From: Clostridiales bacterium
Lineage (GTDB): Bacteria > Bacillota_A > Clostridia > Oscillospirales > Oscillospiraceae
Direction of reading: 5' to 3'
NCBI GenBank assembly: GCA_004553625.1
Contig: SFKX01000014.1
Coordinates: forward strand, 77,170-141,169
Length of the DNA stretch: 64,000 nt
Part shown: positions 1-8,067 of the stretch, piece after piece
How positions within the stretch are numbered: the stretch's first letter is position 1
Layout of the letters: the number at the start of each line of letters is the position of its first letter
Made by a program: the position numbers and the translations under genes
The notes under the pieces: generated by a model
The model's database searches: none
What the model was told of the DNA's origin: nothing
Seen by the model: only the letters and a program-made list of their open reading frames with translations

Positions 1-84
1 GTGCTAAATTATTACTACGAAACGGCTCACCTGCTAAAAATAGATCGCAGTCCGTGATTTGTAATAATAACGGAGGTTAGCATT

Positions 85-864
85 ATGGAAACCAAGACGC
101 GCGTTCTTATCGCAGACTCTAGCGACGACTACAGGAATCTGATGGCACTTTTCTTGAGGGATGAGGACGACATGGAGCTGGTAGGCTCCGCCAAAGACGG
201 CACAGAAGCCCTCTGCATGTTGGAAGACCTCAAGCCCGATGTTCTCCTGACGGAAATGGCGCTCCCTGGCTTGGACGGGCTCAACCTGCTCAAAAAGCTG
301 CCGGAAGTCAGCCCCGATACCCGCAGCATCGTAGTCACCGCCCTCTACAACAGCAGGATGATCTCAGAGTGCCTTGGGCTCGGCGCCTGCTATGTCATGC
401 TAAAGCCCTGCGACGCAGTTTCGATCATATCAAACATCCGCCTCTTCACCTCCCCTGCGGCTCGTCCTCCTCAGCCCGCCGAACAGGAATCAGGCAATGA
501 GCAGAGCCTGGAGGTCATGGTGACGGAGATCATCCACGAGATCGGCGTCCCGGCCCACATAAAAGGCTATCAATACCTGCGCGAGGCCATCATCATTGCG
601 ATAAAGGACATGGAGACCATCAACGCGGTGACAAAAGTCCTGTACCCCGCTGTTGCCCGCCGCTTCAACACAACCCCCTCCCGCGTAGAGCGGGCGATAA
701 GGCACGCGATCGAAGTCGCCTGGGACAGGGGAGATATCGAGACCCTCCAGCGCTTCTTCGGCTATACCGTTTCCAACATAAAGGGCAAGCCGACCAATTC
801 GGAATTCATCGCCATGATTGCCGACTGCCTCAGCCTCCGTCACAAAACAACGATCACAAAATAA
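85..864 (+). CDS. spo0A: Spo0A, master regulator of sporulation, with altered phosphoacceptor
   Basis: This is the response regulator that commits Firmicutes cells to sporulation by binding 0A boxes. The C-terminal effector domain (about residues 145-259) is nearly textbook Spo0A, with IIHEIGVPAHIKGY, SRVERAIRHAIEVAW and KPTNSEFIAM. The N-terminal receiver (1-120) is odd. The phosphorylated Asp of the LDxxMP motif is Glu57 (PDVLLTEMALPG), and the usual acidic Asp pair is Asp11-Ser12. The conserved Thr84 and the Lys of MLKP are kept. The start ATG follows CGGAGGT at 71-76. A terminator follows directly. The family assignment is very secure. That the protein is phosphorylation-independent or locked in an active state is inference. 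Confidence 0.97.
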   Translation: METKTRVLIADSSDDYRNLMALFLRDEDDMELVGSAKDGTEALCMLEDLKPDVLLTEMALPGLDGLNLLKKLPEVSPDTRSIVVTALYNSRMISECLGLGACYVMLKPCDAVSIISNIRLFTSPAARPPQPAEQESGNEQSLEVMVTEIIHEIGVPAHIKGYQYLREAIIIAIKDMETINAVTKVLYPAVARRFNTTPSRVERAIRHAIEVAWDRGDIETLQRFFGYTVSNIKGKPTNSEFIAMIADCLSLRHKTTITK

Positions 865-878
865 GCTGCCTGCGCTCC

Positions 879-910
879 GCCCCGGGTAAACGCCCGGGGC
901 GGTTTCTTTA
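879..910 (+). terminator. Rho-independent terminator of spo0A
   Basis: A perfect 8-bp GC stem (879-886 with 893-900) is followed by a T-rich stretch, right after the spo0A stop codon. Confidence 0.85.
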
Positions 911-917
911 TATCTTC

Positions 918-946
918 TTTACACACTGCGCTACATAGGTTATGAT
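918..946 (+). promoter_or_regulatory. Sigma-A-type promoter of the YhhN gene
   Basis: TTTACA (918-923) and TATGAT (941-946) are separated by 17 bases. The -10 overlaps the in-frame ATG at 942, which supports the downstream start at 975. Confidence 0.6.
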
Positions 947-974
947 GGGAGTGGATAAAATTTGGGAGGTTCAT

Positions 975-1625
975 ATGATCATTGCTCTCTCTGCCGCCGC
1001 AGCGGCGGTCTCGGTCACTCACCTTGCAGCCTGTGGTTTGGGCCGTCAAAGGCTGCGGTACCTCACGAAGCTGATGCTGATGCCCCTGGTCTGCGGCCTC
1101 TATATGGCCCTGACCGGGAAGCCCTCGCTCGTAGTCGTAGCAGCGATGCTCTGCGGCTGGGCCGGGGATTGGTTCATGATCTACAAACACAGGGAGGCCT
1201 TTCTGGCGGCGGGCATGGCGGCTTTCGGTCTGGGCCACATCTTCTACGTTGCGCACATAGGCGTACTGGCCGCGGAGGCCCAGCCGCGTCTCTTCACGGT
1301 CCTCGCGGCGATCCTCCTGCCGGGCGCCATCGCGCTGAGCGTGTTTTTCGCGCTCAGGACCAGGATCCCAAAGGAACTGAGGCTGCCCGGCTTGCTCTAC
1401 GGACTGCTGCTGGCCTCGCTCGGCTCCGCGGCCTTCATCGGCCTGCGCGCCGGCGCGCCCGGAGCGGGCTACCTTCTCGTCGGGGCCTGTCTTTTCCTCT
1501 GCTCAGACGGCATCCTCGCCTTTGAGACCTTCCGCGACGGGGACAGCAACGCCGCGGACGTCGCCGTCATGCTCACCTACATAGCGGCGCAGCTCCTGCT
1601 GGCGCTTGGCTTCAGCCGGGTATGA
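975..1625 (+). CDS. YhhN/TMEM86 family integral membrane protein
   Basis: A 216-residue, multi-helix membrane protein of the YhhN family, whose animal members (TMEM86) hydrolyse lysoplasmalogen. Bacterial members are mostly uncharacterised. Family marks are a KLMLMPL segment early on, GDWFM, a GLGHIFY motif, GACLFLCSDGILA and a final helix with the pattern YIAAQLLLALG. Hydrophobic stretches run almost from end to end. The ATG at 975 is chosen because GGGAGGT stands at 963-969, whereas the ATG at 942 lies inside the promoter -10. It is transcribed alone between the spo0A terminator and the glucosidase promoter. The substrate is unknown; a role in ether-lipid turnover is only a possibility. Confidence 0.82.
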   Translation: MIIALSAAAAAVSVTHLAACGLGRQRLRYLTKLMLMPLVCGLYMALTGKPSLVVVAAMLCGWAGDWFMIYKHREAFLAAGMAAFGLGHIFYVAHIGVLAAEAQPRLFTVLAAILLPGAIALSVFFALRTRIPKELRLPGLLYGLLLASLGSAAFIGLRAGAPGAGYLLVGACLFLCSDGILAFETFRDGDSNAADVAVMLTYIAAQLLLALGFSRV

Positions 1626-1640
1626 GCCGGCTTTTGGGGC

Positions 1641-1669
1641 TGTTCAAGCCTGGCTTTCTCTGTTATACT
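1641..1669 (+). promoter_or_regulatory. Extended -10 promoter of the GH13 gene
   Basis: TATACT (1664-1669) carries an upstream TGT, the extended -10 pattern also seen before several other genes here. The -35 match (TGTTCA, 1641-1646) is weak. Confidence 0.5.
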
Positions 1670-1688
1670 CGGCTTGGAGGCTGATGCT

Positions 1689-3356
1689 ATGAGCAACAAC
1701 GCTTGGTATAAGTCCATGGTCGTCTACCAGATCTGGCCGCGCAGCTTCTGCGACGGCAACGGCGATGGGATAGGCGACCTCTGGGGCGTCCTCTCGAAGC
1801 TCGACTATATCAAGAGCCTGGGGGCGGACGCGATATGGTTTTCCCCGCTCTACCCCTCGCCCAACGCAGACTTTGGTTACGACGTGGCGGACTACAAGAA
1901 CATAAACCCCGAATACGGCGACCTTGAGCTGTTCAAGAAACTGCTGGACGAGGCGCACGCGCGCGGCCTGCGCGTTTTCATGGACCTTGTCGTGAACCAC
2001 ACTTCGGACGAGCACGAGTGGTTCCAGAAGAGCCGGGACGTACACAGCCCCTACAGGAACTATTACTTTTGGCGCCGCGGCCAGAAGAGCCGCTCCGGCG
2101 TGGAGAAGCCGCCCAACAACTGGGACAGCCTCTTTGAAGGCGGCGCCTGGGAGCCCGACGAGGATTCGGGCGAATATTACCTGCACATCTTCTCCAAAAA
2201 GCAGCCGGACCTCAACCACGACAACCCCGCCGTCCGTGAGGAGGTCAAGTCCATCATGCGCTTCTGGCTGGACATGGGGGTGGACGGCTTCCGAGAGGAC
2301 GTCATCACCTTCATTTCCAAGACGCCGGGCCTGCCCAACGCCTTCCCGAAGCTCCCCGCCGCAACGGGTATGTCCAAATATGTGAACGGCCCACACGTAC
2401 ACGAATACCTCAGGGAATACCGCGCCGTCGCAGACGATTATGATTGCATGCTCCTCGGCGAAGGCCCGCGCATGACTCCTGAGACCGCGCTCTCCTATCT
2501 CGAGCCCGGCGAGCTGGACCTCATGTTCAACTTCGCGCACATGGAAGCCGACTGCGTCATGACCGACTTTCTGCAGCGGCCCTTCAGTCTCAAGAAGCTC
2601 AAGCGCGCCTTTTCGGACTGGCAGGAAAAGCTCGCGGGCAAGGCCTGGAACACGCTCTACCTGGAGAACCACGACCACCCGCGCGTCATCAGCCGCTACG
2701 GCAGCGAGAGATACCGCACCGAGTCCGGCAAGATGCTCGCCGCCTGCTATATGCTCCAGCAGGGGACGCCCTTCATCTACCAGGGCCAGGAGATCGGAAT
2801 GACGAACCTGCGCCTGCCGAGGCTCGATATGTACGTGGACGTCATGCTCAAGAACAACTGCCGCATCGCCTCGAAGATCCTGCCCCAGTCCCTGGTGCTC
2901 AAGCTGGCCCAGAACTCCTGCCGAGACTCCGCCAGGACGCCCATGCAGTGGACGGGCGGACCCTGGGCAGGCTTCTCCGAGACCCGGCCCTGGTTCTATG
3001 TGAACGAAAACTACAGGGACGTGAACGTCGAGGTCGAGGAAAAGGACCCGGATTCGCTCCTGAACTTCTACCGGGAGCTCATCGCCTTCCGTAAATCGGA
3101 ACCTCTCGTGGCGGAAGGGGAGTATAAGGAACACCTGAAACAGAGCTCCAACTTCTATGTCTACTCCCGCGAGGCGGGGGAGAGGAAGCTCCTCGTGATC
3201 TGCTCCTTTGCGGATAAGGAGACCTATTTCACCTGTCCGGAGGGCTTCGACCTCGCCAAGGGCAAGCTGGTCCTCAAGAACCACGACCTGAACCTTGTTG
3301 TGAACAACCGCTTCACCGCCCGTCCCTACGAACTGCGTGTCTATCTGTTTGAATAA
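1689..3356 (+). CDS. GH13 alpha-glucosidase (oligo-1,6-glucosidase type)
   Basis: A 555-residue cytoplasmic glycoside hydrolase of family 13, in the group that contains oligo-1,6-glucosidase, alpha-glucosidase and trehalose-6-phosphate hydrolase. The opening WYKSMVVYQIWPRSF and GDGIGDLWG are typical. The catalytic set is complete: nucleophile Asp204 in GFREDV, acid/base Glu258 in LLGEGP, and Asp329 in ENHDHPR. The calcium/substrate loop motif QPDLNHDNP is also present. There is no signal peptide, so the substrate must be an imported oligosaccharide. ATG at 1689 follows GGAGG at 1676-1680; an earlier in-frame TTG overlaps that site. No transporter or regulator sits next to it, so the exact sugar cannot be told from context. 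Confidence 0.9.
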   Translation: MSNNAWYKSMVVYQIWPRSFCDGNGDGIGDLWGVLSKLDYIKSLGADAIWFSPLYPSPNADFGYDVADYKNINPEYGDLELFKKLLDEAHARGLRVFMDLVVNHTSDEHEWFQKSRDVHSPYRNYYFWRRGQKSRSGVEKPPNNWDSLFEGGAWEPDEDSGEYYLHIFSKKQPDLNHDNPAVREEVKSIMRFWLDMGVDGFREDVITFISKTPGLPNAFPKLPAATGMSKYVNGPHVHEYLREYRAVADDYDCMLLGEGPRMTPETALSYLEPGELDLMFNFAHMEADCVMTDFLQRPFSLKKLKRAFSDWQEKLAGKAWNTLYLENHDHPRVISRYGSERYRTESGKMLAACYMLQQGTPFIYQGQEIGMTNLRLPRLDMYVDVMLKNNCRIASKILPQSLVLKLAQNSCRDSARTPMQWTGGPWAGFSETRPWFYVNENYRDVNVEVEEKDPDSLLNFYRELIAFRKSEPLVAEGEYKEHLKQSSNFYVYSREAGERKLLVICSFADKETYFTCPEGFDLAKGKLVLKNHDLNLVVNNRFTARPYELRVYLFE

Positions 3357-3362
3357 AAACAA

Positions 3363-3395
3363 AACCGGCGCCCCGAAGAGGGGCGCCGGTCCTTT
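3363..3395. terminator. Bidirectional terminator between GH13 gene and vanY-like gene
   Basis: An 11-bp perfect stem (3363-3373 with 3379-3389) has a T run to the right and an A run to the left, so it serves both convergent genes. Confidence 0.85.
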
Positions 3396-4178
3396 TTATT
3401 CAGCGTAGAGTGCGACGAATTCCTCCAGGCAGAGGCCGTGCTCCATGATATATTCCGCGGCATCCTTGCCCACGTAGCGGAAGTGCCAGGGCTCGTACAT
3501 GATGCCCGTGACGTCCTCCTTGTCCTTCGGATAGCGGACGATGAAGCCGTATTCCGCACAGTGCGCGCTCATCCACTTGAAGAGCTCCGTGTTCTCGAGG
3601 CTCTCGTTCTTATACTCGTAGTACTGGTCCGTGATGTCGGCAGCGAGGCCGAGCTGATGCTCGCTGGTCCCCGGCGGCGCGACGATGGTCTTTGCGATCT
3701 CCTCGCCATATTCGGCAACCTTGCGGTTGTAGAGGTAGGTCTGAGTAGCGTAGTCCCTGTAGGTGGAGGATAGGTAGACGGAAAGGCCCTCCTCCCTGGC
3801 CGCCGCGATGAACTCGGCCAGCGCGTCCGCGGCGCGGCTGTCGAACTTCTGGCCGTTTTCGACCTCTACCAGCTCGGGCGCGTAATCGCCGATGTTGTTA
3901 TCCAGGTTCGCAACGCGCAGCTCCCAGCTCGTGACGTCCACATCCGGCAGCGCGGGTGTGGGAACAGGCGTCGGCGTGGGAACGGGCGTGGGTTCCGGCG
4001 TCGGCGTGGGCTCCGGCTCCGAGCTGGGCTCGGACGGGGCCTCAGTCGGGACCGTTGTCGTTTCTCCATCCGGCTCCGTCGGCGCGGGCGCGGCTTCAAG
4101 GCGCTTGTATATGCAGAAAACGAGCACGGCCAGCAAAACGAGGCCGATAACTGCCCGGATAATTCTTTTTGTCCTCAT
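3396..4178 (-). CDS. VanY/DacB-type D-alanyl-D-alanine carboxypeptidase, membrane anchored
   Basis: A peptidoglycan-trimming zinc carboxypeptidase of the M15B (VanY) family, acting outside the membrane. Residues 5-25 form an N-terminal membrane anchor. A long Pro/Thr/Glu linker with PTPTPEPT-type repeats (about 30-78) follows, then the catalytic domain. Motifs: SSTYRDYATQ, the zinc-ligand segment GTSEHQLGLAAD, and EPWHFRYVG with the final His ligand. The start is uncertain. ATG at 4178 is preferred because the promoter -10 ends at 4196, which leaves almost no leader for the in-frame starts at 4205, 4190 or 4184. The linker probably carries the enzyme across the cell wall. No vancomycin-resistance genes are nearby, so a housekeeping cell-wall role is likely. 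Confidence 0.88.
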   Translation of the reverse strand: MRTKRIIRAVIGLVLLAVLVFCIYKRLEAAPAPTEPDGETTTVPTEAPSEPSSEPEPTPTPEPTPVPTPTPVPTPALPDVDVTSWELRVANLDNNIGDYAPELVEVENGQKFDSRAADALAEFIAAAREEGLSVYLSSTYRDYATQTYLYNRKVAEYGEEIAKTIVAPPGTSEHQLGLAADITDQYYEYKNESLENTELFKWMSAHCAEYGFIVRYPKDKEDVTGIMYEPWHFRYVGKDAAEYIMEHGLCLEEFVALYAE

Positions 4179-4195
4179 TTCCATCACCATCTCGG

Positions 4196-4224
4196 ATATT
4201 ACCACTTTTACCGTCCCCGGTCAA
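4196..4224 (-). promoter_or_regulatory. Promoter of the VanY-type gene
   Basis: On the minus strand TTGACC (4224-4219) and TAATAT (4201-4196) are 17 bases apart, directly upstream of the gene. Confidence 0.6.
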
Positions 4225-4231
4225 CGCCCTG

Positions 4232-4260
4232 TTGCGGCAGGGCGGCGGCTGTGTTATACT
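4232..4260 (+). promoter_or_regulatory. Extended -10 promoter of the metallo-hydrolase/Nudix pair
   Basis: TTGCGG (4232-4237), a 17-base spacer ending in TGT, then TATACT (4255-4260). It diverges from the vanY promoter. Confidence 0.6.
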
Positions 4261-4290
4261 TGGGCAAAGATCTTTCGGGAGGCGGAAGCT

Positions 4291-4899
4291 ATGAAATTAA
4301 CGTGGTACGGACACTCCTGCTTCATGCTCGAGTCGCGCGCGGGCCGGCTCGTTTTTGACCCCTATGCGGACGATTTCCCCCGCGGCTTGAAGCTGCCTGC
4401 TCTCACCGCGGACGTGGTACTTTGCAGCCACAGGCACGACGACCACTGCGCCGAGGACAAGGTCACGCTCACGGGCGAGCAGACGGACTACACCGTGGAG
4501 ACCCTCTTCTGCTGGCACGACGACGTCCAGGGCAAAAAGCGCGGCGACAACCTCATCCGCATAGTCTCGGGCGGCGGCGCCAGGGTCGCGCATCTGGGCG
4601 ACGTAGGCCACATGCTGCCCCCCGGGCAGATAAAGGCCATCGGCCATGTGGACGCGCTGCTCATCCCCGTCGGCGGCTACTACACGATAGACGCCGCGAC
4701 CGCGCGTCAGCTCGCGGACGCCATAGACGCGCAGCTCGTCATCCCCATGCACTACCGCGGCGAGGACTACGGCCTTGCGGAGATAGACACCGTGGACAGC
4801 TTCGTCGCGCTCTCGAAGAAGGTCGAGTTCGCAGAGGGCAACAGCGTGGAGCTGCCGGACTTCGGAGAACCCAGGACCCTGGTGCTCAAGCTCAGATGA
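4291..4899 (+). CDS. Metallo-beta-lactamase-fold hydrolase (UPF0173/YtkL-like)
   Basis: A 202-residue soluble metal-dependent hydrolase of the metallo-beta-lactamase fold. It opens with LTWYGHSCFMLES, typical of the UPF0173 group. The metal motif is HRHDDH (pattern HxHxDH), with further ligands probably in HLGDVGHML and in IPMHYRG. The substrate of this group is not established. ATG at 4291 follows GGGAGG at 4278-4283. Its stop codon overlaps the start of the Nudix gene (ATGA), so the two are translationally coupled. Pairing with a Nudix hydrolase suggests a cleanup or nucleotide-metabolism role, but that is inference only. Confidence 0.88.
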   Translation: MKLTWYGHSCFMLESRAGRLVFDPYADDFPRGLKLPALTADVVLCSHRHDDHCAEDKVTLTGEQTDYTVETLFCWHDDVQGKKRGDNLIRIVSGGGARVAHLGDVGHMLPPGQIKAIGHVDALLIPVGGYYTIDAATARQLADAIDAQLVIPMHYRGEDYGLAEIDTVDSFVALSKKVEFAEGNSVELPDFGEPRTLVLKLR

Positions 4900-5459
4900 A
4901 GTTCCGCAGCATAGAGAAAAAAGAGTCCGGGGAATACCTCAGCCGCTACGACCTGCACTATGAGACTCCCTCCGGCGGCGAGAAGATCTATGAGATGTTC
5001 TCGCGCGACGGCGGCATAGACTCTGAGGAAAAGCTGCGCCACCCGCGCACGGACGCCGTCATGATCATCATGACGGACGAGAGCCGGGAGCACCTGCTGC
5101 TCATCCGCGAGTTCCGCCTTGAGCTTGACCGCGAGATATACGGCCTGCCCGCCGGTCTCATAGACCCGGGCGAGACGCCGGAGCTTGCCGCCAGGCGCGA
5201 GCTCAAGGAGGAGACGGGGCTGGACCTCTTGGAGATCCGCCACGTCATGCCCCCGGCTTACAGCGCCGTGGGGCTCTCAAACGAGCAGTGCATCTGCGTT
5301 TTCGGCGTTGCGGGCGGCGAGATAAGCCCCTGCAAGGAGACGGGCGAGGAGATAACCGCCCGCTGGTACGGAAAGGACGAGCTCCGGGAGATGCTCCGGC
5401 ACGAGACCTTCGGCTCCTGGGCACAGGCCTACGCCTATATGTGGACTATAGGCTTCTGA
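4896..5459 (+). CDS. Nudix hydrolase (ADP-ribose pyrophosphatase-like)
   Basis: A 187-residue Nudix enzyme, of the group that hydrolyses nucleoside diphosphates linked to another group. The full Nudix box is visible as GLIDPGETPELAARRELKEE followed by TGL, with the catalytic glutamates of REXXEE. The upstream GLPAG and overall layout (a beta-rich N-terminal part before the box) resemble ADP-ribose pyrophosphatase; the true substrate is not shown. ATG overlaps the stop of the upstream hydrolase in an ATGA, so no separate ribosome site is needed. A strong bidirectional terminator follows. Confidence 0.88.
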   Translation: MKFRSIEKKESGEYLSRYDLHYETPSGGEKIYEMFSRDGGIDSEEKLRHPRTDAVMIIMTDESREHLLLIREFRLELDREIYGLPAGLIDPGETPELAARRELKEETGLDLLEIRHVMPPAYSAVGLSNEQCICVFGVAGGEISPCKETGEEITARWYGKDELREMLRHETFGSWAQAYAYMWTIGF

Positions 5460-5468
5460 CGAAAATGA

Positions 5469-5505
5469 AAACCGCGAAGCGGCAAAGCCGCTCCGCGGTT
5501 TTTTC
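5469..5505. terminator. Bidirectional terminator closing the Nudix unit and the recA-containing operon
   Basis: A 13-bp stem with one mismatch (5471-5483 with 5487-5499) is flanked by A and T runs. It ends both convergent transcripts. Confidence 0.85.
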
Positions 5506-6313
5506 ATCTTTCAAGGGGGCTCACGAGCATCTGCCAGCGGGCCAGGTATTTCGCGCGCAGTTCAGCCCTCGCCCGGCGCAGCTCCTCCACGGTCTCCGCC
5601 ACGATGCTGTTGCGCAGATAACCCCGCACGGAGAGGTTGTCGGCCAGGAACTCATACCAGGCCCGGAGGCCGACGTCCGTCAGGTGCGCGCCGTCCGGCA
5701 GGTAGCAGCCCGAGCCCCAGCAGGAGTTCGTGTCCAGCAGCTTCACGCGGGTATCGCCAAGCTCCTCATAGTGGGCGACGGCCTCTTCGATTATGCCGTT
5801 TATCCTCTCCGTCGCCACGACGCCGGTGACAGAGTCCGGCACGGTCTGCATATAGATAGTGGCCTCCGGCCAATATTCGAGCATGTGGTCGATGACGACG
5901 GTGTAGTCCTCAACAACGGAGTATTCGCTGCTGTTCGAGCCCATGAGGAAGAGCACCCTCGTGAATTTCCCCGCCGTTGCCTCCACGGCCTCGGCAAAGG
6001 TCAGGCCCTCCAGGCCCTCGCTCGTCTCGCTGCCGTAGCCGTTCTGCTCGAGCGGCTTGAGCGGCCACCAGTCCTCGAAGTAATAGTTGACGGCACTGTT
6101 CGGCGCGGCCATGTAGCTTGCGCCGTTGAGCAAGTCGTTCGGACGCAGGAGCGTGGCTATGAGATGGCAGGTCAGCGAATCGCCTACCAGGACGGTCTCA
6201 CTGTCCAGGAAAACGGGGTAGTTCTCCCCTCCCGATGCGGCGAGCGCCCCCGCAGGCAGCAGCGCCAATATGAGCAGCGCGGATATCAGTCTTTTGAGCT
6301 TCATATTCATCAT
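5504..6313 (-). CDS. Secreted SGNH/GDSL-type hydrolase-like protein
   Basis: A 269-residue exported protein of the SGNH hydrolase fold. A signal peptide occupies roughly residues 6-25 (basic LKR, then a hydrophobic core ending ALA). Family blocks are visible: VLVGDSLT near residue 42 (block I with the Ser), LMGSN (block III, Gly/Asn) and DGAHLTDVG (block V, Asp and His). It is likely an esterase or deacetylase acting on cell-envelope material. It is the last gene of the long minus-strand operon; its ATG overlaps the stop of the DUF624 gene (ATGA). ATGs at 6310 and 6304 are alternative starts. The substrate is unknown. Confidence 0.8.
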   Translation of the reverse strand: MMNMKLKRLISALLILALLPAGALAASGGENYPVFLDSETVLVGDSLTCHLIATLLRPNDLLNGASYMAAPNSAVNYYFEDWWPLKPLEQNGYGSETSEGLEGLTFAEAVEATAGKFTRVLFLMGSNSSEYSVVEDYTVVIDHMLEYWPEATIYMQTVPDSVTGVVATERINGIIEEAVAHYEELGDTRVKLLDTNSCWGSGCYLPDGAHLTDVGLRAWYEFLADNLSVRGYLRNSIVAETVEELRRARAELRAKYLARWQMLVSPLER

Positions 6314-6942
6314 TCCAAATACCAGGTGTCCGTCCCCTCGTCGAACTGGCTGCGCTCCGGCATGTAATGCTGCATGGAGGGCTCCACCAGGAAGGTCGCC
6401 AGCAGCGTCCCCAGCCCCGGCGCTATCAGCAGCAGCGGCGGGAAAAACCAGCTCCCGGCGCCAAGCGCAGCCCAGACGCCTATGAGCCCGAGCGTCCGCA
6501 GCGGGAACCTCACCAACAGCCTCAGCCCGAAGAGCAGTACCTGCGCCGTCTTGAATCTGAACCGGCTGAGCACCGGGCAGGCCAGCGCCAGTATCATAAA
6601 GACCACAATGCAGGCGAAGAAAAAGGTCGCCCTGTAGAAAAAATCCACAGCTTCGCTCAGCGGCCTGTTAACGACGTAGGTCGCGGCGAAAAAGCCCACC
6701 GCGCAAAACAGGGCCAGTATGACCGAAAGGCCTATGCCCTGCAGCAGGTTCTCCTTGAACGAACGGAAATACTCACGATACGGCCCGCCGCGGCCGCGCC
6801 TTACAGACTTTGCCACGGAGTAATAGAGCGCCGTCACCGCCGGGCAGATCGTAAGGACCGGCAGGCAGAGCAGCAGGGTGAGAAGCCCGAGGGCGACGAG
6901 GTCCGCCGCCGCCGTCCAGATCGAAAAGGCCCGGCCCTTCAT
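6310..6942 (-). CDS. DUF624 (YesL-like) membrane protein
   Basis: A 210-residue integral membrane protein of the YesL/DUF624 family with about five helices. The N-terminal stretch holds LLTLLLCLPVLTICPAV, a family hallmark, and is followed by ALYYSVAKSVR and a YFRSFKENLLQG segment. YesL homologues often sit beside carbohydrate ABC transporters, but none is here. The start at 6942 is supported by GGGAGG eight bases upstream and by the ATGA overlap with the DUF3810 gene. A longer reading frame upstream is only an extension into that neighbour. Molecular function is unknown. Confidence 0.82.
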   Translation of the reverse strand: MKGRAFSIWTAAADLVALGLLTLLLCLPVLTICPAVTALYYSVAKSVRRGRGGPYREYFRSFKENLLQGIGLSVILALFCAVGFFAATYVVNRPLSEAVDFFYRATFFFACIVVFMILALACPVLSRFRFKTAQVLLFGLRLLVRFPLRTLGLIGVWAALGAGSWFFPPLLLIAPGLGTLLATFLVEPSMQHYMPERSQFDEGTDTWYLE

Positions 6943-8066
6943 CCCAGCGCCTCCCTTGCCTCGTCTATGTAGTAGTGTACCAGGAGGTTCACGCAGGCCC
7001 CGTAGCTCTGCATACCCAATTCCTGACCGTTTGACTTCAAAAACGAGTCGTACACCGTGTTCGACGCCTTTTGCGCCACGCTGTCCCGGAACTGGTCCCA
7101 ATAGGCAGACTGCGCCTTGAAGTCAGCGCGGACCGTCTCCGAAAGGCTGTAGTATATCTCTCCGTATGTATCGTAGTCCACTCCGGCCAGCGCGTTGCCG
7201 AGGTAGATATAAGCCAGCGCCGCGCCCGCGTAGCGGAAGTCCGCATACTCGGACTCCAGGCAGGAGAATACCGCCACAAAGTTGCACTCCTGCTCCGCCG
7301 CGACTCCCCTCTGGTGCGCTATCTCGTGCTGGCTGGTAGACGGCAGGAGAAACACCGGGGAGTCCATGTTGAGGTTTGCCTCGCCCGTCATGGGGAAAAA
7401 GAAACCCGTAAAATCAAGGTAACTCATTATCCGGGAAAAATGTATGGGCTTCGGCCTTAGCGGCGCCCCGTCGAGGAAGGGATATGCCTCCGCGGCGCCT
7501 TCAAAAACCTCCGCCGCCCTGTCGAGCACGGAGTCTCTATCCGTTGTGCAGGCGCCGTTTTCGTCCCTTTCGACCTCTTCTGCATATTCGCTCGCAAGCT
7601 GTGCGAACCAGCGGGTCACAGTTTCCAGCTCCTCATATTCCACAGGTCCGTCGTCTACGCCGGACTGCTCTGAAAAGCTAGGAGCGTAATAGCAGGGCGT
7701 CCACATGACGGTGAGCCCCGCCCAGAAAACGAGCGCAGCCATGACCGCCGTCAGCAGGAGCCTGTAGGCCTGCCAGAGCTTTTCCGGCCTGGCTATAAGC
7801 CGCCAGATACTGTAGACCAGATACACCGCCAGCCCTATGATAGCCACGGCATAGACGAGCTCCGCCACGGAAAAGTTCACATGCGAGCAGAGCTTCGACA
7901 TGAAAACGTGGTAGGGGTGGGTGACGCCGTTGTAAAGCCGGAGCATTGCCTCGTCGCTGCTTCGCATTATTGAGACCACAATGACGGCGACGAGACAGGC
8001 AAAGGCTATCGCAAGCCGCACCGGCGCGAGTTTTCTAATTTTTAAGCGCTTTTCGAGCTTTTCCAT
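6939..8066 (-). CDS. DUF3810 family membrane protein with HEIAHQRG metalloprotease-like motif
   Basis: A 375-residue protein with three N-terminal membrane helices (about 15-33, 68-88 and 105-122) and a large domain after them. The centre carries STSQHEIAHQRGVAAEQE, a zinc-protease-like HExxH site followed by a Glu-rich helix, as in the DUF3810 family. It may be an active membrane-associated peptidase, but no substrate is known. It starts one base after the pgsA stop codon and overlaps the DUF624 start by four bases, so expression of all three is coupled. The position beside pgsA suggests an envelope role (inference). Confidence 0.82.
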   Translation of the reverse strand: MEKLEKRLKIRKLAPVRLAIAFACLVAVIVVSIMRSSDEAMLRLYNGVTHPYHVFMSKLCSHVNFSVAELVYAVAIIGLAVYLVYSIWRLIARPEKLWQAYRLLLTAVMAALVFWAGLTVMWTPCYYAPSFSEQSGVDDGPVEYEELETVTRWFAQLASEYAEEVERDENGACTTDRDSVLDRAAEVFEGAAEAYPFLDGAPLRPKPIHFSRIMSYLDFTGFFFPMTGEANLNMDSPVFLLPSTSQHEIAHQRGVAAEQECNFVAVFSCLESEYADFRYAGAALAYIYLGNALAGVDYDTYGEIYYSLSETVRADFKAQSAYWDQFRDSVAQKASNTVYDSFLKSNGQELGMQSYGACVNLLVHYYIDEAREALG

Positions 8067-8067
8067 C

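Noticed and set aside
942..974. Upstream ATG start for the YhhN protein
   Set aside because: It lies in the promoter -10 and lacks a ribosome site; the ATG at 975 has GGGAGGT.
1644..3362. Long open frame (572 codons) antisense to the glucosidase gene
   Set aside because: A GC-rich codon-bias shadow: the plus-strand frame encodes a complete GH13 enzyme with all catalytic residues, and the antisense product matches nothing.
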